Assembly: GCF_000518805.1 (NCBI RefSeq)
Contig: NZ_JAEH01000010.1
Coordinates: 61,334 to 125,333, forward strand
DNA from: Shewanella waksmanii ATCC BAA-643
GTDB taxonomy: Bacteria > Pseudomonadota > Gammaproteobacteria > Enterobacterales > Shewanellaceae
Length of the DNA: 64,000 nucleotides
Direction: 5' to 3'
The notes below the pieces were generated by a model, which saw only the letters and a list, made by a program, of their open reading frames with translations, was not told the origin of the DNA and searched no databases. Shown one piece after another: positions 8,046 through 17,847 of the stretch. Positions within the stretch are counted from its first letter, which is position 1. Every line of letters begins with the position of its first letter. Made by a program: the position numbers and the translations under genes.

Positions 8046-11000
8046 CTACTTCGAGCTAACTGCGCTCTTAGGCTGCCACCACCAGTGGAAGAAGCGGCTT
8101 GCGGTACGCCTAAAGTCATCCAAGATGATATACAGCAGCGGGACTAAAATCAGTGTCACTACGGTTGAGAATACAATACCAAATGCCAGTGATGTTGCCA
8201 TGGGAATCACAATTTGTGCTTGTAAGCTCTTTTCCATAATGATCGGCACTAGGCCTACAAAGGTGGTCATCGAAGTCAGAATGATTGCCCTAAAACGATG
8301 ACAACCAGAATCGATTGCAGCTTGGGTGATTGAGTGTCCCTCAGCCCGTGCTTTGTTGACAAAGTCGACTAAAATCAATGAGTCATTGACGACAACTCCT
8401 GCTAGCGCGACGATACCACACAAGCTCAGCACGCTCATCGATAAGCCCAAGATGAAGTGGCCAAATAAGGCGCCAATCATACCAAACGGAATAACCGACA
8501 TGATAATCAGTGGCTGACTGTAGCTCTTTAACGGAATCGCCATTAGTGCATAAATGGTGAACATGGCAAAGAAGAAGCCTTGAATAAGCCCCACCATTGC
8601 CGTTTGTTCATCAGCGCTGCCGCCATCTAAGCTGGTTGAAATCTGTGGATATTGCGCTTCTAAGTAAGGCAAGAAATCTTCTTGAATTTCAGCAACGACT
8701 TTAGAGGGCTCAACAATGTTGGTGTTCGCTGTCGCCGATATAGTGATAGCACGGCGACCGTCTACACGAGTAATGGAGGAGTATGAATCGCCCATCTCAA
8801 TACTGGCCACACTAGAGAAGGGTACAGACACGCCTTGTGGCGTGCGGATCATCATATTTTCGAGATGACCAATGGTACGGCGCTGTTCTAGCGGGTAGCG
8901 TACCATCACTTTGACTTCTTCTTTATTGCGCAATATGCGTTGTGCTTCAAAGCCGTAAAAACCATAGCGAACTTGGCTAGCAAGATCGGATAAGGTTAAG
9001 CCTAATGCTTCGGCCTCAGGCTTAATATCCAATCTAATTTCATGACTTCCAGATGAGAAGTTATCGGAAATGTCATATACACCTTCATAGGTTTTTAGTT
9101 TTTGCTTTAGCTCTGTTGAGGCTTGGCTTAATTGCTCTAGGTTGCCTGAGGTCAATCTAAAGGAGATGTCACCGCCACCCTCATTGGTACTGGAGTTAAT
9201 GTTGAGTTTTTTTACTGCAATCAATTCCGGCAGGGCTTCGCGCCATGCCGTAGCGATAGTATTACCATCAACTTCTCGATCTTCGCCCTTAGTTAGCTCG
9301 GCAAATATAAAGGCTGATGTACGCGAACCCATATTAATAAAGCTGTGCTGTACCACTGGTGCACCGTATTTCTGCTCCATATCATTGTTCATGGTATACA
9401 GCGCATCTTCAATTTCTTTAACGGTTTTGAGGGTATTGGCCTCAGAACTGCCCACATCCATTTCAAGATTGACTTGAATAAAGTCTGACGGAATATCCGG
9501 GAAAAATACCCAGCGAACTTTACCACTCATCACTAAAGCGATGGACAAAATTAGGACGCCAATAAAAGTGGCCACCACGTTGTAGCGCTGCTTTATGCAA
9601 TACTGCAAAAACTGCCGATACTGATTGTGGATAAAGTGCTGCAGTTTAGCGTTGAGCGCAATTTTAAAACGTACAAATGCATTGGGATTGGGATTAGGTT
9701 GCTTAGGACGCATATGAGCCAAATGGGCAGGCAAAATAAGTTTGGACTCAACGAGTGAAAAGGCCAAACACAGAATGACCACCAAACCGATAGATTTCCA
9801 GATAATTGCCATCGGCCCTGAAACCATGAGCATGGGCATAAAGGCCGCAATGGTCGTCAGTACCCCAAAGGTGGCCGGCATGGCGACCTTTTTGGCGCCT
9901 TTAACGACATTTTCCAATGAGTGACCATGGCGTTCTATTTCACTATAAGCGCTTTCACCAATAACAATGGCGTCATCGACCACTATCCCCAGCACCAGAA
10001 TAAAGGCAAATAGGGTTAACATGTTTATCGACAACGAAAACGGTTCCATAGGCATGAGCAACATGGCGCCTAAGAAACAAACCGGTAGGCCTACCATCAC
10101 CCAGAACGCCAGCTTCAGTTCAAGGAACAATGCCAGAATAATAAAGACTAATAGGGCGCCGTAGAACATGTTAGACAGCATCATGTTCAGTCGACCTTTA
10201 AGGTAGTGAGTTAAATCCCCCCAAGTATCGAGCTTAGCACCCGTTGGTAAAAACTCTTGCTGATTAGCAATATAGTCTTTGACCTCTTCGGAGATGGCTA
10301 ACGCGTTTTGATCGTCCACACTTAAAACTTCAATGATCGCTGCAGGGTGACCATTAAAGCGGGTGTATTCAAGCCGTTCCTCAAAATCATCCTTAATGGT
10401 GGCGACCTGCGGCAGCATAATACGACTACCGTCAGGACGAGTACTGACCACTATTTGCGAGAAGTCATCACCAGTGTAGGCTTGGCCTTTGGTACGCAGC
10501 AGTATGTCGCCATCTTGGGCGCGAATTGAACCACCGGGTAAGTCAATAGATGAGGCGCGCACTGCTTGGGCTACTTGCTCGAACGACAATCCATATTCAC
10601 GTAATTTATCTTCCGATAGTTCAATGCCAATTTCATATTCGCGTACACCAGTTACTTGCGCGCGGGTCACAGACGGAAGCTGGGTAAGATCTTCGCGAAT
10701 ATCTTTTGCCAGTTCTTTCATCTCATACAGACTGATATCACCGTACACAGAGACCCAAACTACGTTGTTCTCGGGCTTGATGCGAAAGATATTGGGCTTT
10801 TCAATGTTATCTGGGAAGGTAGATATAGCATCAATGCGCAGCTTAACTTCATCGAGAATATCTTGAGGATCAAAGCCATCTTCCACTTCTATGGTGACAT
10901 TGCCAAAGCCTTCACTCGCGACAGAGGTGACTTTCTTAATGCCACTAATGTCTTGAATGGATTCTTCAATTTTAATGGTAATGCCTTCCTCAATCTCTTG

Positions 11001-11180
11001 CGGTGCGGCGCCAGGGTAGGCGACCGAAATACGTAAGTAGTTGAGCTCGAAGGTGGGGAAAACCTCTTTGTTTATCATGAAGGTGCTAAATAAGCCGCCT
11101 ACCAAAATCAGCCACATTAGTAGATTAGAAGCGACGTTATTGCGGGCGAACCAGGCAATGATTCCTGTTTGTTTCTCCAT
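8046..11180 (-). CDS. RND efflux transporter, inner-membrane permease
   Basis: This 1044-residue protein is a proton-driven resistance-nodulation-division pump that would export drugs or other small molecules with the adaptor encoded just upstream. The layout is standard: transmembrane helix 1 near residues 16-35, a large periplasmic loop, helices 2-6, then a second half of the same pattern. The helix-4 proton-relay pair is visible as D402-D403 in GIVVDDAIVIGE. Length and the YPGAAPQEIEEGI segment fit the HAE1-like/AcrB superfamily, in a subgroup common in marine gammaproteobacteria. Its ATG overlaps the adaptor's stop as TAATG, so the two are translationally coupled. No outer-membrane channel gene is nearby, so a shared TolC is presumably used. 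Substrate unknown. Confidence 0.93.
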   Translation of the reverse strand: MEKQTGIIAWFARNNVASNLLMWLILVGGLFSTFMINKEVFPTFELNYLRISVAYPGAAPQEIEEGITIKIEESIQDISGIKKVTSVASEGFGNVTIEVEDGFDPQDILDEVKLRIDAISTFPDNIEKPNIFRIKPENNVVWVSVYGDISLYEMKELAKDIREDLTQLPSVTRAQVTGVREYEIGIELSEDKLREYGLSFEQVAQAVRASSIDLPGGSIRAQDGDILLRTKGQAYTGDDFSQIVVSTRPDGSRIMLPQVATIKDDFEERLEYTRFNGHPAAIIEVLSVDDQNALAISEEVKDYIANQQEFLPTGAKLDTWGDLTHYLKGRLNMMLSNMFYGALLVFIILALFLELKLAFWVMVGLPVCFLGAMLLMPMEPFSLSINMLTLFAFILVLGIVVDDAIVIGESAYSEIERHGHSLENVVKGAKKVAMPATFGVLTTIAAFMPMLMVSGPMAIIWKSIGLVVILCLAFSLVESKLILPAHLAHMRPKQPNPNPNAFVRFKIALNAKLQHFIHNQYRQFLQYCIKQRYNVVATFIGVLILSIALVMSGKVRWVFFPDIPSDFIQVNLEMDVGSSEANTLKTVKEIEDALYTMNNDMEQKYGAPVVQHSFINMGSRTSAFIFAELTKGEDREVDGNTIATAWREALPELIAVKKLNINSSTNEGGGDISFRLTSGNLEQLSQASTELKQKLKTYEGVYDISDNFSSGSHEIRLDIKPEAEALGLTLSDLASQVRYGFYGFEAQRILRNKEEVKVMVRYPLEQRRTIGHLENMMIRTPQGVSVPFSSVASIEMGDSYSSITRVDGRRAITISATANTNIVEPSKVVAEIQEDFLPYLEAQYPQISTSLDGGSADEQTAMVGLIQGFFFAMFTIYALMAIPLKSYSQPLIIMSVIPFGMIGALFGHFILGLSMSVLSLCGIVALAGVVVNDSLILVDFVNKARAEGHSITQAAIDSGCHRFRAIILTSMTTFVGLVPIIMEKSLQAQIVIPMATSLAFGIVFSTVVTLILVPLLYIILDDFRRTASRFFHWWWQPKSAVSSK

Positions 11181-12382
11181 TACTGCTCACCTGCTGCGAC
11201 TAAGGTGCCAGTTGATGTGTCGTCTTGACTTTGACTTGAAGTCTCACCAATCACTTTGACTAACTGACCATTGGTAATGGTATTGATGTTGGTAACTGAA
11301 ATTCGCTCACCATCTTTAAGGCTGTCTTTAATATAGACAAACTCGATGTCAGTGCGAACCACATTGACTGGACGTATTTCCACTGTGCTGTCAGCACCAA
11401 CGACAGCGACATTGCCATTGCGGACGATGTGGCGAGGTAACTTGACGATTCCATCAACCGTACGACCTTTAATCACTGCGGTGACAAAGCTGCCATATTT
11501 GAGTGGCAATTGGCCATCGACTTTGTTGTTTCTTAAATAGGGGTCTTTAATTTCTGCGACCAGATACACCATACGGTTTTCGGCATCAATGACGCCTTCG
11601 CTGCGAATGATATTCCCTTGCCAAGTGACCACTTTACCGGCGAGCTCTGCACTGAGGGTCACTTGAGTATCGGGATTATCAACCGACTCTAAGTAAGCGA
11701 GATCATTGTTTGCTAGTGGTAAGCGTATTTCTGCGATATGGGTATCATACAGTTCACCGAGGTTGGTACCTAAGGTGACATATTGGCCTAAATCGACATT
11801 GCGAGACTTAATAATGCCATCAAATGGTGCGCGGATAGTGGTGCGCTCTAAATTACGTTGTGCACGAGCCAGCGCAGCTTGGGCAAATTTAACATTGGCT
11901 TGTTCTTTTTTAAGTTGCGGTACCCGCAAACCGAGTTCTGGTGGCACGCCACCGTCATATCCCTGCCAGTCGATTTTAGCGACTTCGCCTTTGGCCATCT
12001 CTTCTTCAAGTGACGCTTGTGCTTGGGCTAAGCTGGCCTCAGCTTGCATAAAATCGGCCTCGTAGTCTGACGGCTCAATGACTGCCAAAACATCACCTTG
12101 CTTTACCACGCCGCCAGCGACAAACTTATTGGAAATTTCTAACATACGGCCTTGGACTTCGGTGACCAATTGAGTTTTATATTTTGGAGTCACGACACCG
12201 TATGAGGGTAAGTTTAATGAGAGTGTTTGGGCACTGACTTGAGTCACATCAACAATCGGTACTGGGGTTTGCTGCTCTTTTTGTTCAGGTGCTTGTTGAG
12301 TACTAAGCAAAGCGCTAGCTAAACCGATAAATACCACAAGAATGAGAAGAGGTGAGATTCTACGTAGGATTTTTTTTAACAT
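11180..12382 (-). CDS. RND efflux periplasmic adaptor (membrane fusion protein)
   Basis: This periplasmic adaptor bridges the RND permease and an outer-membrane channel. It has a short basic N terminus and one hydrophobic segment (about residues 10-27, ISPLLILVVFIGLASALL) as membrane anchor, a lipoyl/barrel-sandwich half (VQGRMLEISNKFVAGGVVKQGDVLAVIEP), a coiled-coil hairpin (MQAEASLAQAQASLEEEMA ... FAQAALARAQRNLERT), and the returning half-motif APFDGIIKSRNVDLGQYV. The ATG at 12382 is preferred to the in-frame GTG at 12391. It is the first gene of a two-gene operon with the permease. No regulator gene is adjacent. Confidence 0.92.
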   Translation of the reverse strand: MLKKILRRISPLLILVVFIGLASALLSTQQAPEQKEQQTPVPIVDVTQVSAQTLSLNLPSYGVVTPKYKTQLVTEVQGRMLEISNKFVAGGVVKQGDVLAVIEPSDYEADFMQAEASLAQAQASLEEEMAKGEVAKIDWQGYDGGVPPELGLRVPQLKKEQANVKFAQAALARAQRNLERTTIRAPFDGIIKSRNVDLGQYVTLGTNLGELYDTHIAEIRLPLANNDLAYLESVDNPDTQVTLSAELAGKVVTWQGNIIRSEGVIDAENRMVYLVAEIKDPYLRNNKVDGQLPLKYGSFVTAVIKGRTVDGIVKLPRHIVRNGNVAVVGADSTVEIRPVNVVRTDIEFVYIKDSLKDGERISVTNINTITNGQLVKVIGETSSQSQDDTSTGTLVAAGEQ

Positions 12383-12391
12383 TATATTCAC

Positions 12392-12790
12392 GCAAGTCCA
12401 TGCTTAATTTTTCTACCCTATAAATTACCAGAGTGTTGCAGGCTGTGAAAACTATTTTTGTAAATAAAATGTTTCTGAATTACTTATTTAATTGAGATGG
12501 CGAATAATTAATATTCTTAAGTAATGCTCACTAGTATAAAGACTTTGTGACTTTGCGTGAGGAGAGTTGTTCATAGAACAGGCTGCATAGGAGCTGATTC
12601 AACTGAGCCAGCTGCGCATATTGGGGCTAAAACGCGCTTTTGGGGGTGACTTATGACAACTGGCTTCCTCTTGAAAAGCTTAAAAAAGAGTAATGCTTGT
12701 GCTCATTGTTAGGGTAGAGTCAGCGTGCTAGAAATCACGTTGAGTTGATCCATTTTTAATTCTAATGGATATATGTCGACGGCTTAAAAT
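12392..12790. other. Intergenic region between the RND operon and srmB
   Basis: This stretch of about 400 bases precedes the RND adaptor on its minus strand and follows srmB. It must contain the RND promoter. I see no open frame, regulatory palindrome or RNA gene that I could defend. Confidence 0.5.
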
Positions 12791-12823
12791 AACAAAGCCA
12801 CCGAGTGATGGGTGGCTTTGTTT
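12791..12823 (-). terminator. Intrinsic terminator of srmB
   Basis: Arms AACAAAGCCACC and GGTGGCTTTGTT form a long stem with an 8-base loop. It lies directly after the srmB stop on the minus strand and is flanked by T-rich sequence. Confidence 0.85.
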
Positions 12824-12847
12824 GAATTTTAATCAGCAATGACAGAA

Positions 12848-14089
12848 CTATTTTTTCTTTTTCTTCGCTTTAAACTTCTTGTTAACCTTTTTACTGTCTG
12901 ATGCTTTCACTTTCTTTTTTGAAGGCGGACGGGCTTCTTTGTGTTTTGGACGTAGCTCTTCAATAATACGACGTTTAAGCGGCTGTTCGATATAACGCTC
13001 AATTTTTGCAACGATGCGCATATCATGCGCTTCAGCTAGAGAGATGGCGGTGCCTTTGTTACCAGCACGACCTGTACGGCCAATACGATGGACATAAGCA
13101 TCGGCAGAGCGAGGCATATCGTAATTGATCACATGGGTAATATCGTCAACATCGATACCACGGGCCGCGACATCTGTGGCTAACAACACGCTCACTTCGC
13201 CTTTGGTGAATCGACCTAACGCCTGAAAACGCGCTTTTTGTTCCATATCTCCACGCATGAATGCACAGCTGATACCGGCCTTATTGAGCTGTCCCTCCAA
13301 GCTGGCAACCACTTCGCGGGTTTTGACAAACACGACTGCACGTTTGACTTCTTCACGGCGCAAAATATGACAAAGCAAGGCATACTTGTGGTTTTTGTCA
13401 TCGGCTAAATGGATCCACTGATGGATTTTAGCTTTTTCGCTGCGAGGAGGCTGAGTTTCAATAGTCACAGGATCGGTTAACAACTCTTTGGCAAATCGCG
13501 TGACTCCACCGCCTTCAAGGGTGGCAGAAAATAACATGTTTTGCTTGCGGCCCTGAGCTTGAATCGCAATCGCTTGTACCACAGATGAGAAGCCCATATC
13601 TAGCATGCGATCAGCTTCATCAATAATGAGCATTTCAACCGATTGTGCATCAAACAGGTCTTTGTCTAGGTATTCCATCAAACGTCCAGGTGTTGCCACC
13701 AAGATATCGATGTTTTCTTTCAAGGCTTTCTCTTGCGGTGCGTATGGGACGCCGCCAGTAACAATGCCTATATCTAAATTGAGTCCCGTTGCCAGATGGG
13801 AAGCATAACGGTGTACCTGGCTGGCAAGTTCGCGAGTGGGGGTTAATATCAACACTCTTGCATGGCCAGAAAATCGACGTGGGAAGTCAATGATGTGTTG
13901 CAGCGCTGGTAGCAAGAAGCTGGCTGTCTTGCCTGTTCCTGTCGGCGCTCTAGCGAGAATATCTTGTTGCTCCATCGCCAATGGAATTGTTTGTTGCTGA
14001 ATCGAGGTTGGGGTTTTGTGCCCCATCGCTTTTAACGATTCAAGTAGCGTTGGATCAAGTTGAAAATCTTCAAATAGCATGCGCTGCAT
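12848..14089 (-). CDS. srmB: DEAD-box ATP-dependent RNA helicase SrmB
   Basis: SrmB is an RNA helicase that assists early 50S ribosomal subunit assembly. Numbered from the ATG at 14089, the motifs are Q motif (GHKTPTSIQQQTIPLA), Walker A APTGTGKT at 48-55, PTRELA, DEAD at 157-160 (IDEADRMLDMGF), SAT (FSATLEGG) and HRIGRTGRAG. SATLEGG, KIHQW and RRRIIEELRPK-like segments match SrmB rather than RhlE, DeaD or RhlB. The C terminus is a lysine-rich tail (SKKKVKAS... KFKAKKKKK), as expected for an RNA-binding extension. The frame extends to 14128, but that extension contains a TATAAT promoter box and does not align with known SrmB N termini. trmN6 lies just upstream, as in many relatives. Confidence 0.92.
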   Translation of the reverse strand: MQRMLFEDFQLDPTLLESLKAMGHKTPTSIQQQTIPLAMEQQDILARAPTGTGKTASFLLPALQHIIDFPRRFSGHARVLILTPTRELASQVHRYASHLATGLNLDIGIVTGGVPYAPQEKALKENIDILVATPGRLMEYLDKDLFDAQSVEMLIIDEADRMLDMGFSSVVQAIAIQAQGRKQNMLFSATLEGGGVTRFAKELLTDPVTIETQPPRSEKAKIHQWIHLADDKNHKYALLCHILRREEVKRAVVFVKTREVVASLEGQLNKAGISCAFMRGDMEQKARFQALGRFTKGEVSVLLATDVAARGIDVDDITHVINYDMPRSADAYVHRIGRTGRAGNKGTAISLAEAHDMRIVAKIERYIEQPLKRRIIEELRPKHKEARPPSKKKVKASDSKKVNKKFKAKKKKK

Positions 14090-14111
14090 CTCAGTAAAAA
14101 ATAGCGCGACA

Positions 14112-14117
14112 TTATAG
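14112..14117 (-). promoter_or_regulatory. Candidate -10 box of srmB
   Basis: A TATAAT on the minus strand lies about 23 bases before the srmB start chosen here and inside the over-extended reading frame. The -35 region is not convincing. Confidence 0.4.
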
Positions 14118-14189
14118 CGCTTCATCACTATAAGCGCTAGGCGCTTGCGCGCTTTTGCGTGTCACGTAAAAACTAAAGTATAGCGAGGA

Positions 14190-14897
14190 TCAAAGATTTA
14201 AATAGAAAGCCTTGGTTAGGGCGACCATCGCTGCCGTGTACTGGTTGTTGTTATCGCGGATAACTAATGTCTCTGGCGTGCTGTCTGGCACAGTGTTGCA
14301 GAAAGATTTGCTTAGCATCAGCAAGTGGCGAGCTGCGGGTTTATTTAAGGTACTGGCAACATCGGTGCGTAACCTTATGTGTAACTGACGTTGTTTTGCT
14401 GCTTGTTCAAAGTCGATCAAACTTTGGCTTGGAATGATGACTGAGGCATTACCTGTGGGCTGTAGTCGTTGCTCTATGTGTTGGCAAAGATCATTAAATG
14501 ACAATGTCTGAGTGTGGCGCGCTTGGGCTCGCTTGTCGCATTGTGCTCGTGGACCATGATTAAAATAGGGTGGATTACAGATGATGTGATCAAATAAAAG
14601 TGAATATGGCAATGTAGAAATACAGCCATGGTGGACCTTTAACCTGTTTTGCCATGGCGATTGGCTGAAATTTGACTGACAAGCTTTGGCCGCTACGCTA
14701 TCAATTTCAACGGCGGTAATTTGCCCCTGACTGCGCTGAGCCGCCATTAAACTGAGTAAGCCTGAGCCGGCGCCAATATCAAGAATATGTTTAGCATTCA
14801 CTAGCTTTGCCCAGGCACCTAAAATCACGCCGTCGGTGCTAACGGGCATACCACACCCGTGATCATCAATATGAAACTGTTGGAAAGTAAATGCCAT
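14190..14897 (-). CDS. trmN6: tRNA1(Val) (adenine(37)-N6)-methyltransferase
   Basis: TrmN6 (YfiC) methylates A37 of tRNA-Val1 using S-adenosylmethionine. This 235-residue protein has the Rossmann SAM-binding motif ILDIGAGSGLLSLMAAQR at about residues 39-56, an acidic ribose-binding strand (ITAVEID), and the catalytic NPPY motif of N6-adenine methyltransferases (HIICNPPYFNHGP) at about residue 108. The opening FTFQQFHIDDHGCGMPVSTDGVILGAW is characteristic of YfiC. It lies 100 bases upstream of srmB in the same orientation. Confidence 0.92.
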   Translation of the reverse strand: MAFTFQQFHIDDHGCGMPVSTDGVILGAWAKLVNAKHILDIGAGSGLLSLMAAQRSQGQITAVEIDSVAAKACQSNFSQSPWQNRLKVHHGCISTLPYSLLFDHIICNPPYFNHGPRAQCDKRAQARHTQTLSFNDLCQHIEQRLQPTGNASVIIPSQSLIDFEQAAKQRQLHIRLRTDVASTLNKPAARHLLMLSKSFCNTVPDSTPETLVIRDNNNQYTAAMVALTKAFYLNL

Positions 14898-15339
14898 AAC
14901 GCGCTACACAAAGTTAAGAGTTAACAACCGGCTCAGTGTACTGCATTGTGGCTCGTGCTGTTAGCTGTTGTTTCGATGTTGTCTAGATGATGCTGCTACT
15001 GTGTATTGTGCTTGGTTGTAATAATTGTAGGGGTTGTGTTTTTTGTCTGTAAGATTTTTGGTGTTGATTGGGCGGAATGCTACGCCCTTGCTTGTTAAAT
15101 TTTTACCAGTTTGCTAATAGTAGGGGCGCATTTGCCAGTTTGAAGCGCAAATGTAATAGGTAAAGCAGTTTGAGAGCATGGTTAGCGTTGGTTAATTCTG
15201 CTGTAGTTCAAAAAGTCGCCGTTATCAGGCCATGTTTACCAGAGAAAAGTGTAATTCTAAATTTACACGCCGTTATAATAATCTCTTTTATGGTGCCATA
15301 AGGCGAAATAATACAGAGCAAAACACACAAGCAGAAATA
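14898..15339. other. Intergenic region between trmN6 and brnQ
   Basis: This region of about 440 bases separates divergent genes and must hold both promoters. A TATAAT at 15274-15279 is a candidate -10 for brnQ. A CATTTGC/GCAAATG inverted repeat lies near 15130-15155. The frame of brnQ is open back to 15232, but nothing in that extension looks like transporter sequence. Confidence 0.45.
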
Positions 15340-16680
15340 ATGGGGCAGCGCGTGCAGAATAATAAGATGGGCTTGGCAGATACCGTAGGGTTAGGGTTTA
15401 TGACCTTTGCCTTTTTTCTTGGTGCGGGTAATTTAATTTTTCCACCTTTAGCCGGCTATTTAGCTGGCGAAAATATCACTTTAGCCATGATTGGCTTTCT
15501 TATTACCGCGGTGACATTACCGTTAATCACTTTGATTGCCGTGGCAAAGGCCAATGGTAAAGTGATGGCGTTGTTGCCCGCTTTCGCTGCAACAGCGTTA
15601 GCCGTCGCTATCTATATTATTATTGGCCCAGCGTTTGCTGCGCCTCGTGCCGGGCTGGTTGCCTACGAAATGGGCTTTAAACCATTTATAGATGGCAGTG
15701 CGACTTTTGCCATTGGGGCCATTGAGCTCAATACCTCGCAATTGATTTATACCTTAGCCTTTTTTGGCATTGCGTTAGTCTTGTCGCTTTATCCTGGCAA
15801 GCTACTTGATAACGTCGGTAAAGTGCTGACACCAGTATTGATATTCCTATTGGTAGGTCTTGCGGTTTCAGTTGTGTTAGTGCCAGGTTCTGGCGTGAGT
15901 GATGCGGTGGGTGATTATCAAACTAGCCCGCTAACCAAAGGTATTTTGGAAGGCTATAACACCATGGATACCTTGGCTTCATTGATTTTCGGTATGTTGA
16001 TTATCGATATCTTGCGTAAGAAAGGCGTCAATGAACCTAAAGAGCAAACTAAGTACCTCATTCGTGCCGCGTTAATTGCTGCCGGTGGATTGGCTTTCGT
16101 TTATGTGTCGCTATTCTACTTAGGCTCGACAGCGGGAGATTTTGCTGCGGGTGCAGATAATGGCGGAGTGATTTTAACTAACTATGTCAATCATGAGTTT
16201 GGTGCTGCAGGCCAAGTATTGCTGGCAATGGTAGTGACACTGGCTTGTTTGACCACAGTTGTCGGCCTAGTGACAGCTTGTGCTGAGTATTTCAATGAGC
16301 TTATCCCGACCCTATCTTATAAATTGTTGGTTGTGGTAATGAGTGTGATTTGTGCCACGGTGGCGAACGTGGGACTTGCACAGCTAATTAGTATCAGTAT
16401 TCCTGTGTTAGTGACCATTTACCCTGTTGCTATCGCACTAGTAGCGGTGACTTACTTAACGGAGAAGTTTCCTAAACCTGCATTTTCACATCGACTCGTG
16501 CTCAGTGTCGCATTGGTATTTGGTATCATTGATGGACTGAAAGCTGCGGGTGCCGACATGAGTTTGTTTGAGTTTATGCCACTGCATAATGAAGGCATGG
16601 CATGGTTGCTTCCGACAGCAGTAACCATAGTGGTGTGTTTATTTATAAAACCTAATAATGCCCAAGTTGCCGCGAGTTAA
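15340..16680 (+). CDS. brnQ: Branched-chain amino acid:cation symporter BrnQ
   Basis: BrnQ (LIVCS family) imports leucine, isoleucine and valine with a cation across the inner membrane. From the ATG at 15340 the protein has 446 residues with about 12 hydrophobic segments. The family's opening is clear: GLADTVGLGFMTFAFFLGAGNLIFPPLAGYLAG. Other typical segments are IIIGPAFAAPRAGLVAYEMG and NTMDTLASLIFGMLIIDILR. An upstream in-frame ATG at 15232 would add 36 hydrophilic residues not expected for this family, and a candidate promoter box lies inside that extension. It is a single-gene unit with its own terminator. Confidence 0.92.
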   Translation: MGQRVQNNKMGLADTVGLGFMTFAFFLGAGNLIFPPLAGYLAGENITLAMIGFLITAVTLPLITLIAVAKANGKVMALLPAFAATALAVAIYIIIGPAFAAPRAGLVAYEMGFKPFIDGSATFAIGAIELNTSQLIYTLAFFGIALVLSLYPGKLLDNVGKVLTPVLIFLLVGLAVSVVLVPGSGVSDAVGDYQTSPLTKGILEGYNTMDTLASLIFGMLIIDILRKKGVNEPKEQTKYLIRAALIAAGGLAFVYVSLFYLGSTAGDFAAGADNGGVILTNYVNHEFGAAGQVLLAMVVTLACLTTVVGLVTACAEYFNELIPTLSYKLLVVVMSVICATVANVGLAQLISISIPVLVTIYPVAIALVAVTYLTEKFPKPAFSHRLVLSVALVFGIIDGLKAAGADMSLFEFMPLHNEGMAWLLPTAVTIVVCLFIKPNNAQVAAS

Positions 16681-16722
16681 CATTCGAGCATATTGAAGCG
16701 AGCGATTAAGCTAAGTTAGTAT

Positions 16723-16757
16723 AACGGCGCAGACTCATAGCAGTTTGCGCCGTTTTT
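16723..16757 (+). terminator. Intrinsic terminator of brnQ
   Basis: Arms AACGGCGCA and TGCGCCGTT flank a 14-base loop and are followed by a T-run. It overlaps the upstream part of the xerD reading frame, which supports the later xerD start. Confidence 0.82.
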
Positions 16758-16777
16758 TATATGGGAAACTAGCGTCC

Positions 16778-17683
16778 ATGGACAAATCAGCTTATCAAGC
16801 CGACCCCCTTATTGAGATTTTTTTGGACCAGTTATGGGCGCAAAAAGGGCTCAGCGATAACACGCTTGCCGCCTATCGCACTGACTTACAAGGCTATGAC
16901 CTATACGGGCAGAAGCATGGAGTATTGATGCGCGACGCAGACCAAAGCCATGTTAGAGATTATCTCGGTTATCGGGTTGAGCACGGCATTGCAAAAAGCA
17001 GTAGCGCAAGATTACTCAGTAGTTTACGACGATTTTACGCGTTCTTAATCATGGACAAGCGTATTCAAGTTGACCCCACCGCATTGATAAAAGCCCCTAA
17101 GCTTGCCCGTCATCTGCCAGACTCGCTCAGTGAGCAAGATGTCGATACATTACTGGCTGAGCCACAGGTAGCCGATCCTATCGAATGCCGCGATAAAGCC
17201 ATGATGGAATTACTCTACGCCAGTGGACTACGGGTGTCTGAACTTGTTGGGCTAACAATGGATCAAATTAGCTTGCGTCAAGGTTTAGTGCGGATTGTTG
17301 GTAAAGGGGGCAAAGAGCGCCTAGTGCCGATTGGAGAGTTAGCGGTAACGGAAGTTGAAGCCTATTTAGGTGAAGCTAGAAATGAACTGCTAAAAGGCAA
17401 GTTAAGTGATGTTGTGTTCCCTTCTAAACGCGGCACCATGATGACTCGGCAAACTTTTTGGCACCGCATCAAGCTGTATGCACTGCGGGCCGGTATCAAT
17501 AGCCACTTGTCGCCGCACACATTGCGACATGCATTTGCTACTCATTTACTCAATCATGGTGCAGATTTACGCGTGGTGCAGTTGTTGTTGGGCCACAGTG
17601 ATTTATCGACCACTCAAATTTATACCCATGTTGCTAAAGCTCGCTTGGCGCAGATGCACAGCGAGCATCATCCGCGGGGTTGA
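16778..17683 (+). CDS. xerD: Tyrosine recombinase XerD
   Basis: XerD works with XerC at dif to resolve chromosome dimers at the septum. The 301-residue protein has an N-terminal SAM-like DNA-binding domain (about 1-105) and a C-terminal catalytic domain. The six active-site residues are all present: R152 (ASGLRVSEL), K176 (GKGGKERLVP), H247 and R250 (HTLRHAFATH), H273 (LLGHSDL) and the nucleophile Y282 (IYTHV). The ATG at 16778 gives the family's usual length; the frame upstream overlaps the brnQ terminator. The order xerD-dsbC-recJ is the same as in E. coli, which separates it from XerC. Confidence 0.95.
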   Translation: MDKSAYQADPLIEIFLDQLWAQKGLSDNTLAAYRTDLQGYDLYGQKHGVLMRDADQSHVRDYLGYRVEHGIAKSSSARLLSSLRRFYAFLIMDKRIQVDPTALIKAPKLARHLPDSLSEQDVDTLLAEPQVADPIECRDKAMMELLYASGLRVSELVGLTMDQISLRQGLVRIVGKGGKERLVPIGELAVTEVEAYLGEARNELLKGKLSDVVFPSKRGTMMTRQTFWHRIKLYALRAGINSHLSPHTLRHAFATHLLNHGADLRVVQLLLGHSDLSTTQIYTHVAKARLAQMHSEHHPRG

Positions 17684-17847
17684 TTTTGTGGTTTAGGTCA
17701 TGAATTATCTGATTTGATTTTTTAAATATTCTCAAAGCCGGGGCAAATGGTTGCTTTAACGGCGTTGACGCTGTAACTTTTCTGCCACTTGTCGGGTCTA
17801 ATGCTATGTGGATTAGATTTTTGGCCTATTGAATAACAGGAAATAAG

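Noticed and set aside
14090..14128. N-terminal extension of srmB (MMKRYNVALFFTE)
   Set aside because: The extension contains TATAAT and does not align with SrmB N termini, so it is more likely promoter than coding.
15232..15339. Upstream extension of brnQ to an ATG at 15232
   Set aside because: The 36 residues are hydrophilic, lack similarity to BrnQ, and include a TATAAT box.
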